Part shown: positions 41,644 to 49,397 of the stretch, piece after piece
Layout: the number at the start of each line of letters is the position of its first letter
Position numbering within the stretch: position 1 is the stretch's first letter
The notes under the pieces: model-generated
Database searches by the model: none
What the model saw: the letters and a program-made list of their open reading frames with translations, nothing else
Told to the model about the DNA's origin: nothing
Translations under genes and position numbers: made by a program
From: Levilactobacillus spicheri DSM 15429
GTDB taxonomy: Bacteria > Bacillota > Bacilli > Lactobacillales > Lactobacillaceae
Direction: 5' to 3'
DNA length: 54,181 bases
Assembly: GCF_001435095.1 (NCBI RefSeq)
Contig: NZ_AZFC01000037.1
Span: 1 to 54,181 of the forward strand

Positions 41644-42543
41644 TTAATGAAGGGTCTGAACCACGTCCCGTCCCAGCCGGTTCATGGCGGGGTACTGCCG
41701 CTGGGAACGACCACCTTGGCTCAAGACCACCACGGTCAGCCACCGCCCCGTTGCCGTCCGAAAAAGGGCCGCATCGTTCTGTACACCTAAATCCGGGTAC
41801 TCGCCGGTCTTATTGTAGACTGTGACGTTCTTCACCAGTAATGGCAGCTTCGAATGATTGCGGCAGTGCCGCATCAGCGTCAACATCTGCCGGTCGGCCG
41901 ACCCGCCCAATAACCGGTGCTGGGCCAATAACGTTAAGAAACGGGTCAGGTCCCGGACGGACGTCCAATTGTCATGGCCGTTTTTGAGCGCCCGAACGTC
42001 CATCAGATGACGTCCCAGGGTCGTTTGGGTGAAGCCGTGTTGCCGGATGACCCGGTTAACGGCCTTCAGCCCGCCCGCCGTCGCAATCAGCTGGTTAGCC
42101 GCTTCGTTATCGGAGTTGCCGATCATTCGCCGGAGCTGGTCGTGGGTTGCGGACGTCAGTCGCAGCTGATGGCGCTGGGCCCGTTGGAAGATGGTCAGCA
42201 TGATGTAGAGTTTGATGGTGCTGGCCGCTCGTTGCCGGCGTACGGGGTGGTTGCCGGTCGTGATTTGGACCGGTTGCGCCCCGTTCCGGGTCACCCGCAC
42301 GGACCACCGGCCCCCGACGCCCTGCAGGTCACGTTGAATCAGGCGCCGCAGTTTTCGCTGGCTTTTGGCGGTCGCCGCGGCGGCCTGCTTTGGCTGGGGG
42401 TTCTGGGACGGAGATTTCGTCGAGGTGGCCGACGTTGGCCGGGTCGCGTGGGTCGCCTGCGCCGTCGGGGTGCACCCCACTAAGCTCCCCAGAAGTACCA
42501 GGCCCCCCAGGACCCCGCCGAGCCACCGTTGTCCTTTTCTCAT
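41644..42543 (-). CDS. Lipoprotein serine hydrolase, class A beta-lactamase fold
   Basis: 299 residues. Lipobox LVGC at about residue 21-24 predicts a lipid-anchored extracellular protein. A Thr/Ser/Pro/Gln linker follows to about residue 60. Then come the class A motifs: STIK (SxxK nucleophile), SDN and KTG. The Glu166-type omega loop is not obvious, so hydrolysis of beta-lactams may be poor; it may act in wall metabolism. The ATG at 42543 is used; a GTG three codons earlier is possible. It starts 9 bases after the amidase gene, so both form an operon. Confidence 0.85.
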   Translation of the reverse strand: MRKGQRWLGGVLGGLVLLGSLVGCTPTAQATHATRPTSATSTKSPSQNPQPKQAAAATAKSQRKLRRLIQRDLQGVGGRWSVRVTRNGAQPVQITTGNHPVRRQRAASTIKLYIMLTIFQRAQRHQLRLTSATHDQLRRMIGNSDNEAANQLIATAGGLKAVNRVIRQHGFTQTTLGRHLMDVRALKNGHDNWTSVRDLTRFLTLLAQHRLLGGSADRQMLTLMRHCRNHSKLPLLVKNVTVYNKTGEYPDLGVQNDAALFRTATGRWLTVVVLSQGGRSQRQYPAMNRLGRDVVQTLH

Positions 42544-42552
42544 CACCCGCAC

Positions 42553-43236
42553 CTACTTGGTGTGACCGGAGAGCTTTTCGTGGGTAATGGCCTCCACGTA
42601 GCCCTTCGCCAGCTTGGCCCGGTCCTTCTTGAAGTGGCGAAAATCGCGCCGGTTGGTAATAAAGCCACTCTCAACGAGGCTGTAGTCGATGCCCCGCCGG
42701 CGTAAGACGTTGCAGTTTCGTAAATTGGTCCGGTAGCTGTAGCCCCGGTACGCGGGGTTCAGGCCGATGTAGGTCTTGATCACCTTCGCCAGCCGCTGGT
42801 CGCGCTTCGTGGGATGCTTGCGATGGATGATGACGTGGCCCCCGTGGCCGCCCGCCGCATCCAGGTGAAACATGATGACGGTCGTGTGCCGATTGATCTT
42901 GTAGGAGCCCTGGTGCCGTTGCAGCGTATCGGCGACCAGGTTACGCTTCGGGTTGTAGAAGGTGATGTCACTATTCTTGACCTGTTTGGCGTACTTCTTC
43001 AGCTCGGGTAACAGGTATTTCCGGAGCGCCTTGGCCTCCGTGGTCCCGTTTCCCCGGGCCCCGCCGTCGCCAGCCCCGTGCCCCATAACGAACAGATAGT
43101 GTTGCTTCGTCACCTTTACTTGCTTAGCCGTTTTAGCCGTCGTGCTGGCCGCCTGTGCGGACTCACTGGTCAGCAGCCCCCCACCAATGGGTAACACCAA
43201 GGCCATGACCAGTAACCATCGTTGCCACTTCTTCAT
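42553..43236 (-). CDS. Secreted N-acetylmuramoyl-L-alanine amidase (Amidase_3)
   Basis: 227 residues. Signal peptide 1-30 (ending SAQAAS). The zinc-amidase residues appear as VMGHGAGDGG (His), GTTEAKALR (Glu), MFHLDAA (His) and LVESGFITN (catalytic Glu). Cuts the amide between MurNAc and the stem peptide. No wall-binding repeats. AAGGAAG precedes the ATG. First gene of an operon with the beta-lactamase-like lipoprotein, together suggesting wall remodelling. Confidence 0.87.
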   Translation of the reverse strand: MKKWQRWLLVMALVLPIGGGLLTSESAQAASTTAKTAKQVKVTKQHYLFVMGHGAGDGGARGNGTTEAKALRKYLLPELKKYAKQVKNSDITFYNPKRNLVADTLQRHQGSYKINRHTTVIMFHLDAAGGHGGHVIIHRKHPTKRDQRLAKVIKTYIGLNPAYRGYSYRTNLRNCNVLRRRGIDYSLVESGFITNRRDFRHFKKDRAKLAKGYVEAITHEKLSGHTK

Positions 43237-43605
43237 CTGTTAAGCACTTCCTTCATGAAATGAATGGGCCAGCGTCTGATTGATGTGGCCTCTTCATCAG
43301 AATACCGCTGAACAGTGGGAAAAGCAAAGGCACGGGGACCAAAGAAGTGGTTAACTGGTGTCCATTACGACAACACCGAAAGTTTAAGGACATTACTCGA
43401 AATTCTAAAAAAACAGCAAGGAAATTCTTAGAAGATTGAGAATTTCCCTGCTGCTTTTCCGATGGTTCCTTGATATCTTCACACATGAACGGCGCTAAAC
43501 CGTACGTCCACGGTCCTTCAATTTGACGACCATCCACCCCAAAACGTTGACGACTGGTCATCACTAACGCATTCAGAATAACCGGTGAGTCCCCGCCATC
43601 ATCAA
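43237..43605. other. Intergenic stretch with an orphan terminator-like hairpin
   Basis: No credible gene. A minus-strand open stretch across 43253-43564 has no ribosome site and is crossed by a strong hairpin. It may be remains of a lost gene. The amidase promoter should lie here but is not clear. Confidence 0.4.
43414..43453. terminator. Orphan bidirectional terminator-like hairpin
   Basis: CAGCAAGGAAATTCTT / AGAATTTCCCTGCTG with one mismatch, flanked by TTTTTTT on the minus strand and TTTT on the plus strand. No gene ends next to it. Confidence 0.6.
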
Positions 43606-43761
43606 GATTGCTGGAGCGAAGCTGGGCCGGTGACCGTGAAATGGTGGTTGGCCAGCGTTTCTCAGCTGGCTTACCACAAGGCCGAGCTTGAAGACACGTT
43701 TTCTTTGCGCGGCTTCAAGTCGTGCCCACGGTCGTCACGGCCCAGCTGAGCGGAAGCAATC
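43606..43761 (+). repeat. Structured intergenic repeat, copy E
   Basis: Plus strand. Outer helix GATTGCT...AGCTGGGCC / GGCCCAGCT...AGCAATC, GTGAAAT, P2 (GGTGG...GCCAGC / GCTGGC...ACCAC), AAGGCCGAG, P3 (CTTGAAG...CTTCAAG) and TCGTGCCCA. P3 differs from copy D at two paired positions, both kept complementary. Confidence 0.9.
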
Positions 43762-43806
43762 GACAGCTTCCGCTCATTAAAATCGATTAACAGAATACAT
43801 GCCTCT

Positions 43807-44010
43807 TTAGATTTTTGCCGGATGAGGTGCTCGTTGATCACACGCCACGGCCAACCGCTCCGCATCGATGAAGCGCAGGTGGTCAATCGTGACCCGCCCC
43901 CAGAGCAGGTCGGTAATCACCCGCACGGGGACGCCGGTCGTCCGAGCCAGAATGTAGGGATCCTTCCCCAAATGGTCGATGGTCCACTGAATCTTTTGCC
44001 GTGTTTGCAT
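43807..44010 (-). CDS. Small putative HTH DNA-binding protein
   Basis: 67 residues. KIQWTIDHLGKDPYILARTTGVPVRVITDLLWGRVTIDHLRFIDAERLAVA reads as a helix-turn-helix of the Xre/short-regulator type. No second domain. The ATG at 44010 follows AGGGGG. Family not named with confidence. Flanked by a repeat copy downstream and the tRNA-Arg terminator upstream. Confidence 0.6.
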   Translation of the reverse strand: MQTRQKIQWTIDHLGKDPYILARTTGVPVRVITDLLWGRVTIDHLRFIDAERLAVACDQRAPHPAKI

Positions 44011-44249
44011 GAACGCGTTCCCCCTATTACGAGATAACTTGACCATAGCATAGATGACCCGCTCAGGCATAGCCCTTTTCGACAAAAAGTTAACGTTTAA
44101 TCGTTTTACCTCGAAAAAATATCGTGATTTAGTCATTATCTTTCTTATTTTGGGTTGTTTCCCACCGTTTACCCGTCATCCCCGCAACAATTAGCCGAAC
44201 GGTGCTGGGGTCCTGGACGTGGCGGCTCCAGCTGATTTTCGAACCATCT

Positions 44250-44294
44250 AAAAAATCGCCCACCCCCAACGGTTAACCGCTGACGATGGACGAT
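44250..44294 (-). terminator. Terminator downstream of tRNA-Arg
   Basis: Minus strand ATCGTCC...GGGCGAT stem enclosing CGGTTAACCG, followed by TTTTTT. Confidence 0.65.
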
Positions 44295-44309
44295 GCCAAG
44301 TTCTCATGA

Positions 44310-44382
44310 TGACCCCACCCGGACTCGAACCGGGATCATCCGCTTAGGAGGCGGGTGCCCTATCCAGTTGTGCTATGGGGCC
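44310..44382 (-). tRNA. tRNA-Arg (anticodon CCU)
   Basis: Minus strand, 73 nt, CCA not encoded. Acceptor GGCCCCA pairs with TGGGGTC (one G-T). The anticodon stem CCGCC/GGCGG... encloses the loop CTCCTAA, anticodon CCT, decoding AGG. T-arm CCGGTTCGAGTCCGG is canonical. It decodes a codon rarely used in this GC-rich genome. Confidence 0.93.
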
Positions 44383-44387
44383 AAGAA

Positions 44388-44422
44388 AAACAATCCGGAC
44401 TTAATTTTGACACGGATTGTTT
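44388..44422 (-). terminator. DEAD-box helicase terminator
   Basis: AAACAATCCG / CGGATTGTTT stem with a 15-nt loop, followed on the minus strand by TTTTTC. The T run ends only 3-4 bases before the tRNA-Arg 5' end. Confidence 0.8.
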
Positions 44423-44432
44423 CAATTGTAAA
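44404..44432 (-). promoter_or_regulatory. tRNA-Arg promoter nested in the helicase terminator
   Basis: Minus strand TTTACA (complement of 44427-44432), 17-bp spacer, CAAAAT (complement of 44404-44409). Transcription would start near 44397, inside the terminator's second arm, about 15 nt before the tRNA. Confidence 0.5.
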
Positions 44433-44437
44433 GGGGC

Positions 44438-45778
44438 TTACGCGTTGTGGGCGTCGTGATCCCGCCACTTCTTCCGCATCCCCTTGTTCTTGGTATGCCG
44501 ATTCTTGTGCTTTTTCTTCTTCGTCGGTGCGGGTTGGGCCGGCGCGGCGGACCGCCGCCGGGGCTTCCGTTCCGGCGTCGCCGCTGGAGCCGCGCTCGGG
44601 GTAGTCGCACCGTCACCGGTGGTCGCCGCTGGTGTGGTCGGCTGTTCCGTCACCGGCGTCGCCTTGGCCGCGACCGGACGTTCCGTAGTCAGTTGCTTCC
44701 CCTGGAAGTAGACCGGCACCAGCTGGTAGTCGGTGTCCCGTAACAGCTTCTTCAGGTCTCGCAGGTCGTGGTCGTCCCCCAGGCTGATCACCTGGCCCGG
44801 TTCGCCCATCCGGCCGGTCCGACCCGCCCGGTGAACGTACTCGTTCACTTCGGACGGCAGGTCGTAGTTGATGACCGCGGGCAGCTTCGGGATATCCAAG
44901 CCCCGGGCCGCCACGTCGGTCGTCAGCAGCAACCGAATCCGGCCCTGCCGGAAGTCCGCCAACGCCTTTTCCCGTTGAACCTGCCGCAGGTCACTGGTCA
45001 GGCTCGCCGCCGACACGTGGTCGTGGTAGAACTTGGTGGCCGTGTGCCGCAGGGTGTTGGACTGCTTGAAGAAGACCAACGCCCGGAAATTCGGCATGGC
45101 CAGTAGCCGCTTGAGCATCTGGTCCCGCTTGCCCATACCGACCTCTAGCAAACCGTGGCGCACGGTTCCCTGGGTCTGATCCTGGTCCCGCACGTCGATG
45201 CGCATGACCTCTTGGCCGAACCACTGCTTCAGGTCGTGCAGGATCGGCGTATCGGTCGCCGAGAAGAAGCCCAACTGGACGTCGGCCGGCGCGGCCTGGG
45301 CCACGGCCCGGACCGTTTCCAGCGTGTCTCCCGTCAACAGGTCGTCGGCTTCGTCCACGATGATCAGTGACACCAGGTGCACCTTGAGCTTGCGGTCCTG
45401 AATCAGGTTCAGCAACCGGCCCGGCGTCCCGACGACAATCTCGGGACGCTTCTTGAGCCGCTCGGTCTGGCGCTTCACGTTAGCGCCCCCCGTCAGGGCC
45501 GCTACCTTGAGATCCAACAGCTTGGCCCAGTCGCGCATCACCCGGCTGGTCTGAATGGCCAGCTCCTGAGACGGTTCCAAGACCAGCAGCTGAATCCCGT
45601 CGCCGGGCAACAGGTTCGCCAAGGCGGGCAGCGTGAAGGCCACGGTCTTACCGGACCCGGTCGGGGCTAAGCCCAACACGTTTTGATCCCCGGCTAACGG
45701 CCCGTAGACCGCCTCCTGGATTGCCGTGGGTTGGGTGTAGCCCAACGCATTAAAATGTTTTTGATACTGTTCTAGCAT
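44438..45778 (-). CDS. DEAD-box ATP-dependent RNA helicase (CshB/YfmL-like)
   Basis: 446 residues. Q motif GYTQPTAIQEAVY, Walker A APTGSGKT, motif II DEADD, motif III SATD, and motif VI HRAGRTGRMG are all present. The last ~75 residues are a low-complexity A/T/P stretch followed by a very basic KKKKHKNRHTKNKG tail, probably RNA-binding. Acts in RNA remodelling, ribosome assembly or cold adaptation. Motif II reads DEADD rather than a longer variant. GAGG precedes the ATG. It lies 15 bases after the Gfo/Idh gene on the same strand, suggesting co-transcription. The paralog assignment is a guess. Confidence 0.9.
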   Translation of the reverse strand: MLEQYQKHFNALGYTQPTAIQEAVYGPLAGDQNVLGLAPTGSGKTVAFTLPALANLLPGDGIQLLVLEPSQELAIQTSRVMRDWAKLLDLKVAALTGGANVKRQTERLKKRPEIVVGTPGRLLNLIQDRKLKVHLVSLIIVDEADDLLTGDTLETVRAVAQAAPADVQLGFFSATDTPILHDLKQWFGQEVMRIDVRDQDQTQGTVRHGLLEVGMGKRDQMLKRLLAMPNFRALVFFKQSNTLRHTATKFYHDHVSAASLTSDLRQVQREKALADFRQGRIRLLLTTDVAARGLDIPKLPAVINYDLPSEVNEYVHRAGRTGRMGEPGQVISLGDDHDLRDLKKLLRDTDYQLVPVYFQGKQLTTERPVAAKATPVTEQPTTPAATTGDGATTPSAAPAATPERKPRRRSAAPAQPAPTKKKKHKNRHTKNKGMRKKWRDHDAHNA

Positions 45779-45792
45779 AATTTTCCTCTTTT

Positions 45793-46797
45793 TCAGTCGT
45801 TTTCGTCCGCTGGGAAGCGCAAGTTCGCCGTGACCCGTAAGGCATACAGGACCTGGTTAACTTGTTGGCTCCAGCGTAACCACCGGCGGTAATCGCCCAT
45901 GTTTTGCGGATCTTCGGGATTCAACAGGACGCGGGCAAAGTCTTGGACCTCGGGCAGCATCGGGTTTTCCAGCGCCGGTTGCGTCAGGTCGGTCTCCTGC
46001 CCATCATCGGCGTACCGCCGGACCTGGGTCAACTCACCGGCACTGTCCAGGCTCAACGTCTCCTTCAGGCCGTAGATTTCCGACCAGCTGTACGAGTTGC
46101 TGGTCTTGCCGAAGTTGACGGTCACGTCGAAGTCCCCGTAGCGCAGGACGGCCAAGCCCTTGCCGTCGGCACCGGTCGCAATCAGCGTCGGGAAGTAGCT
46201 CACGTTGGCCGGTTGACCGAACAAGGCCACAGCCAGGTAGATGGGGTAGACCCCGAGGTCCTGAAGCGCGCCCCCGGAGAACTCCTTGGTGAACACGTTG
46301 GGCCGCTGACCGGCCAACACCTGGTCGTAGCGTGACGAGTACTTCATGTAGGTCAGGCTCGCCCCCTGCAGCGTCGGCAGTTCGGCGACCGCCTGTTGCA
46401 ACGTCAGGAAGTTCGGCGTGTGGACGTTCCGGGCCGCCTCGAAGAAGCGCACGTTCGGGTGTTTGGCTAAAGCCGCCATCACCGCCGCCATTTCGTTCGA
46501 GTTGCTAACGGCGGGTTTCTCGACGATCACCGAAATATCCTGTTGAATCGCCGCTAAGGCCTGTTCAACGTGCAAGCTGTTGGGCGACGCGATGTACACC
46601 ACGTCCAAGTTGGCCGTCTGTAACATCTCTTGGTAGTCCGTGTAGCTGGTCTCCGCGTGGTTCTTCGTGGCGAAGGCCTGTGCCGTCTCCGAATGCCGGG
46701 AGTACACCGCCGCTAACGTGTACTGGTGCGACAACGCTAATGCTTCTACTAACTGTTGGGTAATCCAATTGGTCCCTACCGTTCCGATCCGAATCAT
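45793..46797 (-). CDS. Gfo/Idh/MocA family NAD(P)-dependent oxidoreductase
   Basis: 334 residues. The Rossmann N-terminus IGTVGTNWITQQL, the conserved EKP of VIVEKPAVSN, and the C-terminal sheet domain with FSGGALQDLGVYP are typical. Oxidises or reduces a sugar-like substrate that cannot be named. GGAGG precedes the ATG. It is the first gene of a likely two-gene unit with the helicase; an extended -10 TGTTAAAAT lies about 40 bp upstream. Confidence 0.88.
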   Translation of the reverse strand: MIRIGTVGTNWITQQLVEALALSHQYTLAAVYSRHSETAQAFATKNHAETSYTDYQEMLQTANLDVVYIASPNSLHVEQALAAIQQDISVIVEKPAVSNSNEMAAVMAALAKHPNVRFFEAARNVHTPNFLTLQQAVAELPTLQGASLTYMKYSSRYDQVLAGQRPNVFTKEFSGGALQDLGVYPIYLAVALFGQPANVSYFPTLIATGADGKGLAVLRYGDFDVTVNFGKTSNSYSWSEIYGLKETLSLDSAGELTQVRRYADDGQETDLTQPALENPMLPEVQDFARVLLNPEDPQNMGDYRRWLRWSQQVNQVLYALRVTANLRFPADEND

Positions 46798-46960
46798 GGC
46801 AATTCCTCCAATTTTTCTGGTTGCCTTTATTTTAACAGTCCCGTGAGGTTAGGCATAGCACAGACCTTGCGATTTCTTAAAAAAGCTAATCCTTTGCTGT
46901 GGTATCTGCCGGTAAAAATGTTATATTGAAACTAGCAATTCATTTAAGGGAGGGATACCG

Positions 46961-47338
46961 GTGAAAGGTCGAGAATTTGCATTATTTGGTATTTCACTGC
47001 TTGCCGGACTGACCGGGGGCTTTTCACTTCGCAAAAAACAACACGCCCAACCCGCCAGTCCGTCGCCGCTCTTCTACGCGGGGACCTGGCAGTTCGTGGA
47101 TCCGCATAATCAGCGGCACCACCGGTTAGCCATCAGTCCCAACCTCGACATTGAAATCGACGGCCGCCCCATCGAGGTCAGCGTGCAACACCTCGATGAC
47201 CACCAATTGACCTTTCAGGACAAGTTTGGTTATCATCTCGTGATTCACGCCAACGAAAAACGGCCCATTTCCTTTTTTGACGAGGCCGACGACTGTACCT
47301 ACACCGTGCACGCACTCGAAACGCCCCATCACGACTAG
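46961..47338 (+). CDS. DUF4828 family small anchored protein
   Basis: 125 residues. One N-terminal hydrophobic segment (about 6-22) then KKQ, then a beta-rich domain (FYAGTWQFVDPHNQRHHRLAISP...). Matches what I know as DUF4828, found mainly in lactobacilli; function unknown. GTG start with GGGAGGG upstream. Divergent from the Gfo/Idh gene, ending in a strong terminator. Confidence 0.75.
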   Translation: MKGREFALFGISLLAGLTGGFSLRKKQHAQPASPSPLFYAGTWQFVDPHNQRHHRLAISPNLDIEIDGRPIEVSVQHLDDHQLTFQDKFGYHLVIHANEKRPISFFDEADDCTYTVHALETPHHD

Positions 47339-47356
47339 TGTTTCATTGACTTATAT

Positions 47357-47396
47357 AAAAAGCTGTTCGACCAGTTCATTGGCCGAACAGCTTTTT
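47357..47396. terminator. Bidirectional terminator
   Basis: AAAAAGCTGTTCG / CGAACAGCTTTTT with CCA/TGG extension. Serves the DUF4828 gene and the converging GH25 gene. Confidence 0.92.
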
Positions 47397-47406
47397 GTTT
47401 CTTCTA

Positions 47407-48213
47407 TTAATTATCATGGCTAAACGTGGTCCACTGCTGGCGGGTGCCGTTAAAGACCGACAGCCCCACCGCCTGCGACTGCCCGCTCTGGGTCAGCCGA
47501 CCGGTCGCGTCGTACTCGATCAGTTTGACCGGTGACGCGTAGTGCTGGAGTTTGCCGTCGACGACCCACTCGGCCTGGTGTGGCAGGACCGGCCGCACGA
47601 ACTGGGTCAGGACCGTCTCCTTCGCCTGGATGATCACGCCCTGCTGGTAGGTGTCCTGAAGCTTGGTCACCAGTTGCTTGAGCTTCTGCCCCTGGGTGGC
47701 CATGGTCCGGTTATCGCCGTTGTACTGGCCGTAATAGGCCACGTTGATCATGATGGGCAGCGTCCCGGTCTCACTGCCCACGATGGCCACAAAGTGCGCG
47801 TACTGCTGTTCGGCCGAGCTGGTGAAGCTAAACGTGTGGCAGACGCCGACCTTCATGCTGGCCCCCTGTGAGCGCGAGTAGTTGTTGCTGAAGTCGTCAT
47901 CGGAATAGGTCGCCCCGGACGTCGCCTGCAGGTAGACGAACTGGTGGTGCTTGGACAGCTGTTGAAAGTCCAGGTAGCCACTGTCCTGATTGATGCTGAC
48001 CCCGCGGACCGGAAATTGGGCGAGCTGTTGCTGGTGGTAGTGCTGCCACTGTTGCCAGCCCCAAACGCCCAGCCAGCCCACCAGCAGGACGATAACCAGC
48101 ACCCCAAGGCGGTGCCAGCGCCGATGCCGGCGAAACGTATTCTCATATATCGGTTGATAATCCCGTCGTTTCACCCTGGTCACCATTCCCCGCAAAGTTT
48201 CTTTGCGTTTCAT
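47407..48213 (-). CDS. GH25-type (lysozyme-like) membrane-anchored protein
   Basis: 268 residues as listed. A single membrane segment (about 34-52) then a GH25 barrel: VRGVSINQDSGYLDF (family Asp in the SxxQ position), FVYLQATSG (usual E replaced by Q), VGVCHTFSF, GTLPIMINVAYYG (usual D-V-E appears as N-V-A). Both typical acidic catalytic residues look replaced, so it may be a non-catalytic binding protein. The start is uncertain: TATAAT overlaps the first ATG as an extended -10 box, so the true start may be the ATG at 48186 or a GTG near 48174. Confidence 0.72.
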   Translation of the reverse strand: MKRKETLRGMVTRVKRRDYQPIYENTFRRHRRWHRLGVLVIVLLVGWLGVWGWQQWQHYHQQQLAQFPVRGVSINQDSGYLDFQQLSKHHQFVYLQATSGATYSDDDFSNNYSRSQGASMKVGVCHTFSFTSSAEQQYAHFVAIVGSETGTLPIMINVAYYGQYNGDNRTMATQGQKLKQLVTKLQDTYQQGVIIQAKETVLTQFVRPVLPHQAEWVVDGKLQHYASPVKLIEYDATGRLTQSGQSQAVGLSVFNGTRQQWTTFSHDN

Positions 48214-48229
48214 TATACCATGCTGACCC

Positions 48230-49099
48230 TTAAGGTTCCTCCCGAGTTCGTTCGATGACGTCGCGCACGTGCATCAGGATCGGTTGGGTCCGCGACGAAC
48301 TCCGCAGGACCGTCATCATGAACAGGCTGTCGAGGATCGCCAACTGCGACATCAGCGAGTACATCCCCTCGGAACGGTACTTGATCTCGTCGGTCAAAGA
48401 CAGGAAGGTCACCGTGGCCGCCCGGGACAGCGGGGAGCCGCTGTAACTGGTGATCCCGATGATCGGCACGTTGTTGGCGGTCAGTTCCCGGACGATGTGC
48501 ATGGTCTCCTGGTTCTTCCCCGAATGGGAGATGACCACAGCACAGTCCTTATCGGTCATCTTGGAGGCCTGCATCAGTTGAATGTCGTAGTCCGGATGGT
48601 AGGTCACGTTCAGCGACGTCCGGACGAACTTATGGTACCCGTCCAGTGCGGCGATCGACGACCCGCCGAGGCCGAAGAAGGTCACCGTCTTGGCGTTGAT
48701 CAGCCGAATGACGGCCCGCGCCATGTCGTTTTCGTTCAAGGCGTCGTTGGTCGCCGTCAGCGAAGCCATCGACGAATGGAAGACCTTGTTGGCAATGGTC
48801 TCCAGCGAGTCCCCTTCGGCCAGTTCCTTGAAGAGCTTGCCACCGGTCTGGGCGTCGGTCACCACCACGTGGCCCAGTTCCATGCTGAATTCCCGGTAAT
48901 TGGTGTACCCCAACCGTTTAACGAACCGGGAGATGGAGGCCGTCGACGTCCCCGCCGCGCTGGCCAGCTCCCGAATCGTCATCTCGCTGACCGTCGACGG
49001 ACTGTTCAAAGCCAGCTGCGCAATCTTTTTTTCTGTAGTTGATAAACTGTCATACTTTCCCCGAAGCTTTCCCAGTGCTGAGCGTGCGATGACCAACAT
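48230..49099 (-). CDS. RpiR/MurR-type transcriptional regulator (gluconate)
   Basis: 289 residues. N-terminal HTH_6 (EKKIAQLALNSPSTVSEMTIRELASAAGTSTASISRFVKRLGY), then a SIS sugar-phosphate-binding domain (FFGLGGSSIAALDGYHKF, VVISHSGKNQETM, PIIGITS). Divergent from gntK-gntP, so it probably controls them with 6-phosphogluconate or a similar ligand. AAAGG lies very near the ATG at 49099. A palindromic operator candidate lies over its promoter. Confidence 0.9.
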   Translation of the reverse strand: MLVIARSALGKLRGKYDSLSTTEKKIAQLALNSPSTVSEMTIRELASAAGTSTASISRFVKRLGYTNYREFSMELGHVVVTDAQTGGKLFKELAEGDSLETIANKVFHSSMASLTATNDALNENDMARAVIRLINAKTVTFFGLGGSSIAALDGYHKFVRTSLNVTYHPDYDIQLMQASKMTDKDCAVVISHSGKNQETMHIVRELTANNVPIIGITSYSGSPLSRAATVTFLSLTDEIKYRSEGMYSLMSQLAILDSLFMMTVLRSSSRTQPILMHVRDVIERTREEP

Positions 49100-49122
49100 C
49101 ACCTTTCTAATTATAAAATCTT

Positions 49123-49139
49123 CTGTAAATATTTTACAG
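49123..49139. promoter_or_regulatory. Operator-like palindrome between rpiR-type gene and gntK
   Basis: CTGTAAATATTTTACAG, a perfect 7-3-7 palindrome. It overlaps the regulator's likely promoter (TGTAAA-N17-TATAAT, minus strand). A related half-conserved site TGTGAAACTTTTTTACA lies at 49154-49170 between the gntK -35 and -10. Confidence 0.6.
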
Positions 49140-49147
49140 CAACCCCC

Positions 49148-49176
49148 TTGAAATGTGAAACTTTTTTACATATAAT
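49148..49176 (+). promoter_or_regulatory. gntK promoter P1
   Basis: TTGAAA (49148-49153), 17-bp spacer, TATAAT (49171-49176). The spacer itself is the second operator-like palindrome. Confidence 0.7.
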
Positions 49177-49245
49177 AGTACCCGTCGCTATTAAGGGGCC
49201 TCTTTATCACGAGGTTTTACGCATGAGACGACCGAGGGGTCTTGC

Positions 49246-49290
49246 TTGATTTCAAGTAGCCGAGTAGGTAATATCATGATAGCGTTTACC
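49246..49290 (+). promoter_or_regulatory. gntK promoter P2 with cre site
   Basis: TTGATT (49246-49251), 17-bp spacer, TAATAT (49269-49274). TGATAGCGTTTACC (49277-49290) resembles the cre consensus and covers the predicted start, suggesting CcpA repression. A GGTTAGGTCACCTAACC palindrome follows near 49301-49317. Confidence 0.5.
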
Positions 49291-49397
49291 TAATAGGCTG
49301 GTTAGGTCACCTAACCACCCATTGCACAGTTACTTAATTCGCCAATGGCTCTTCGGGTCATCGGCACCAACGCGTTACGCTGAAAGGATGAAATTGA

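Noticed and set aside
43253-43564. 103-aa minus-strand open frame downstream of a repeat copy
   Set aside because: Crossed by a strong terminator-like hairpin, no ribosome site, no family recognised.
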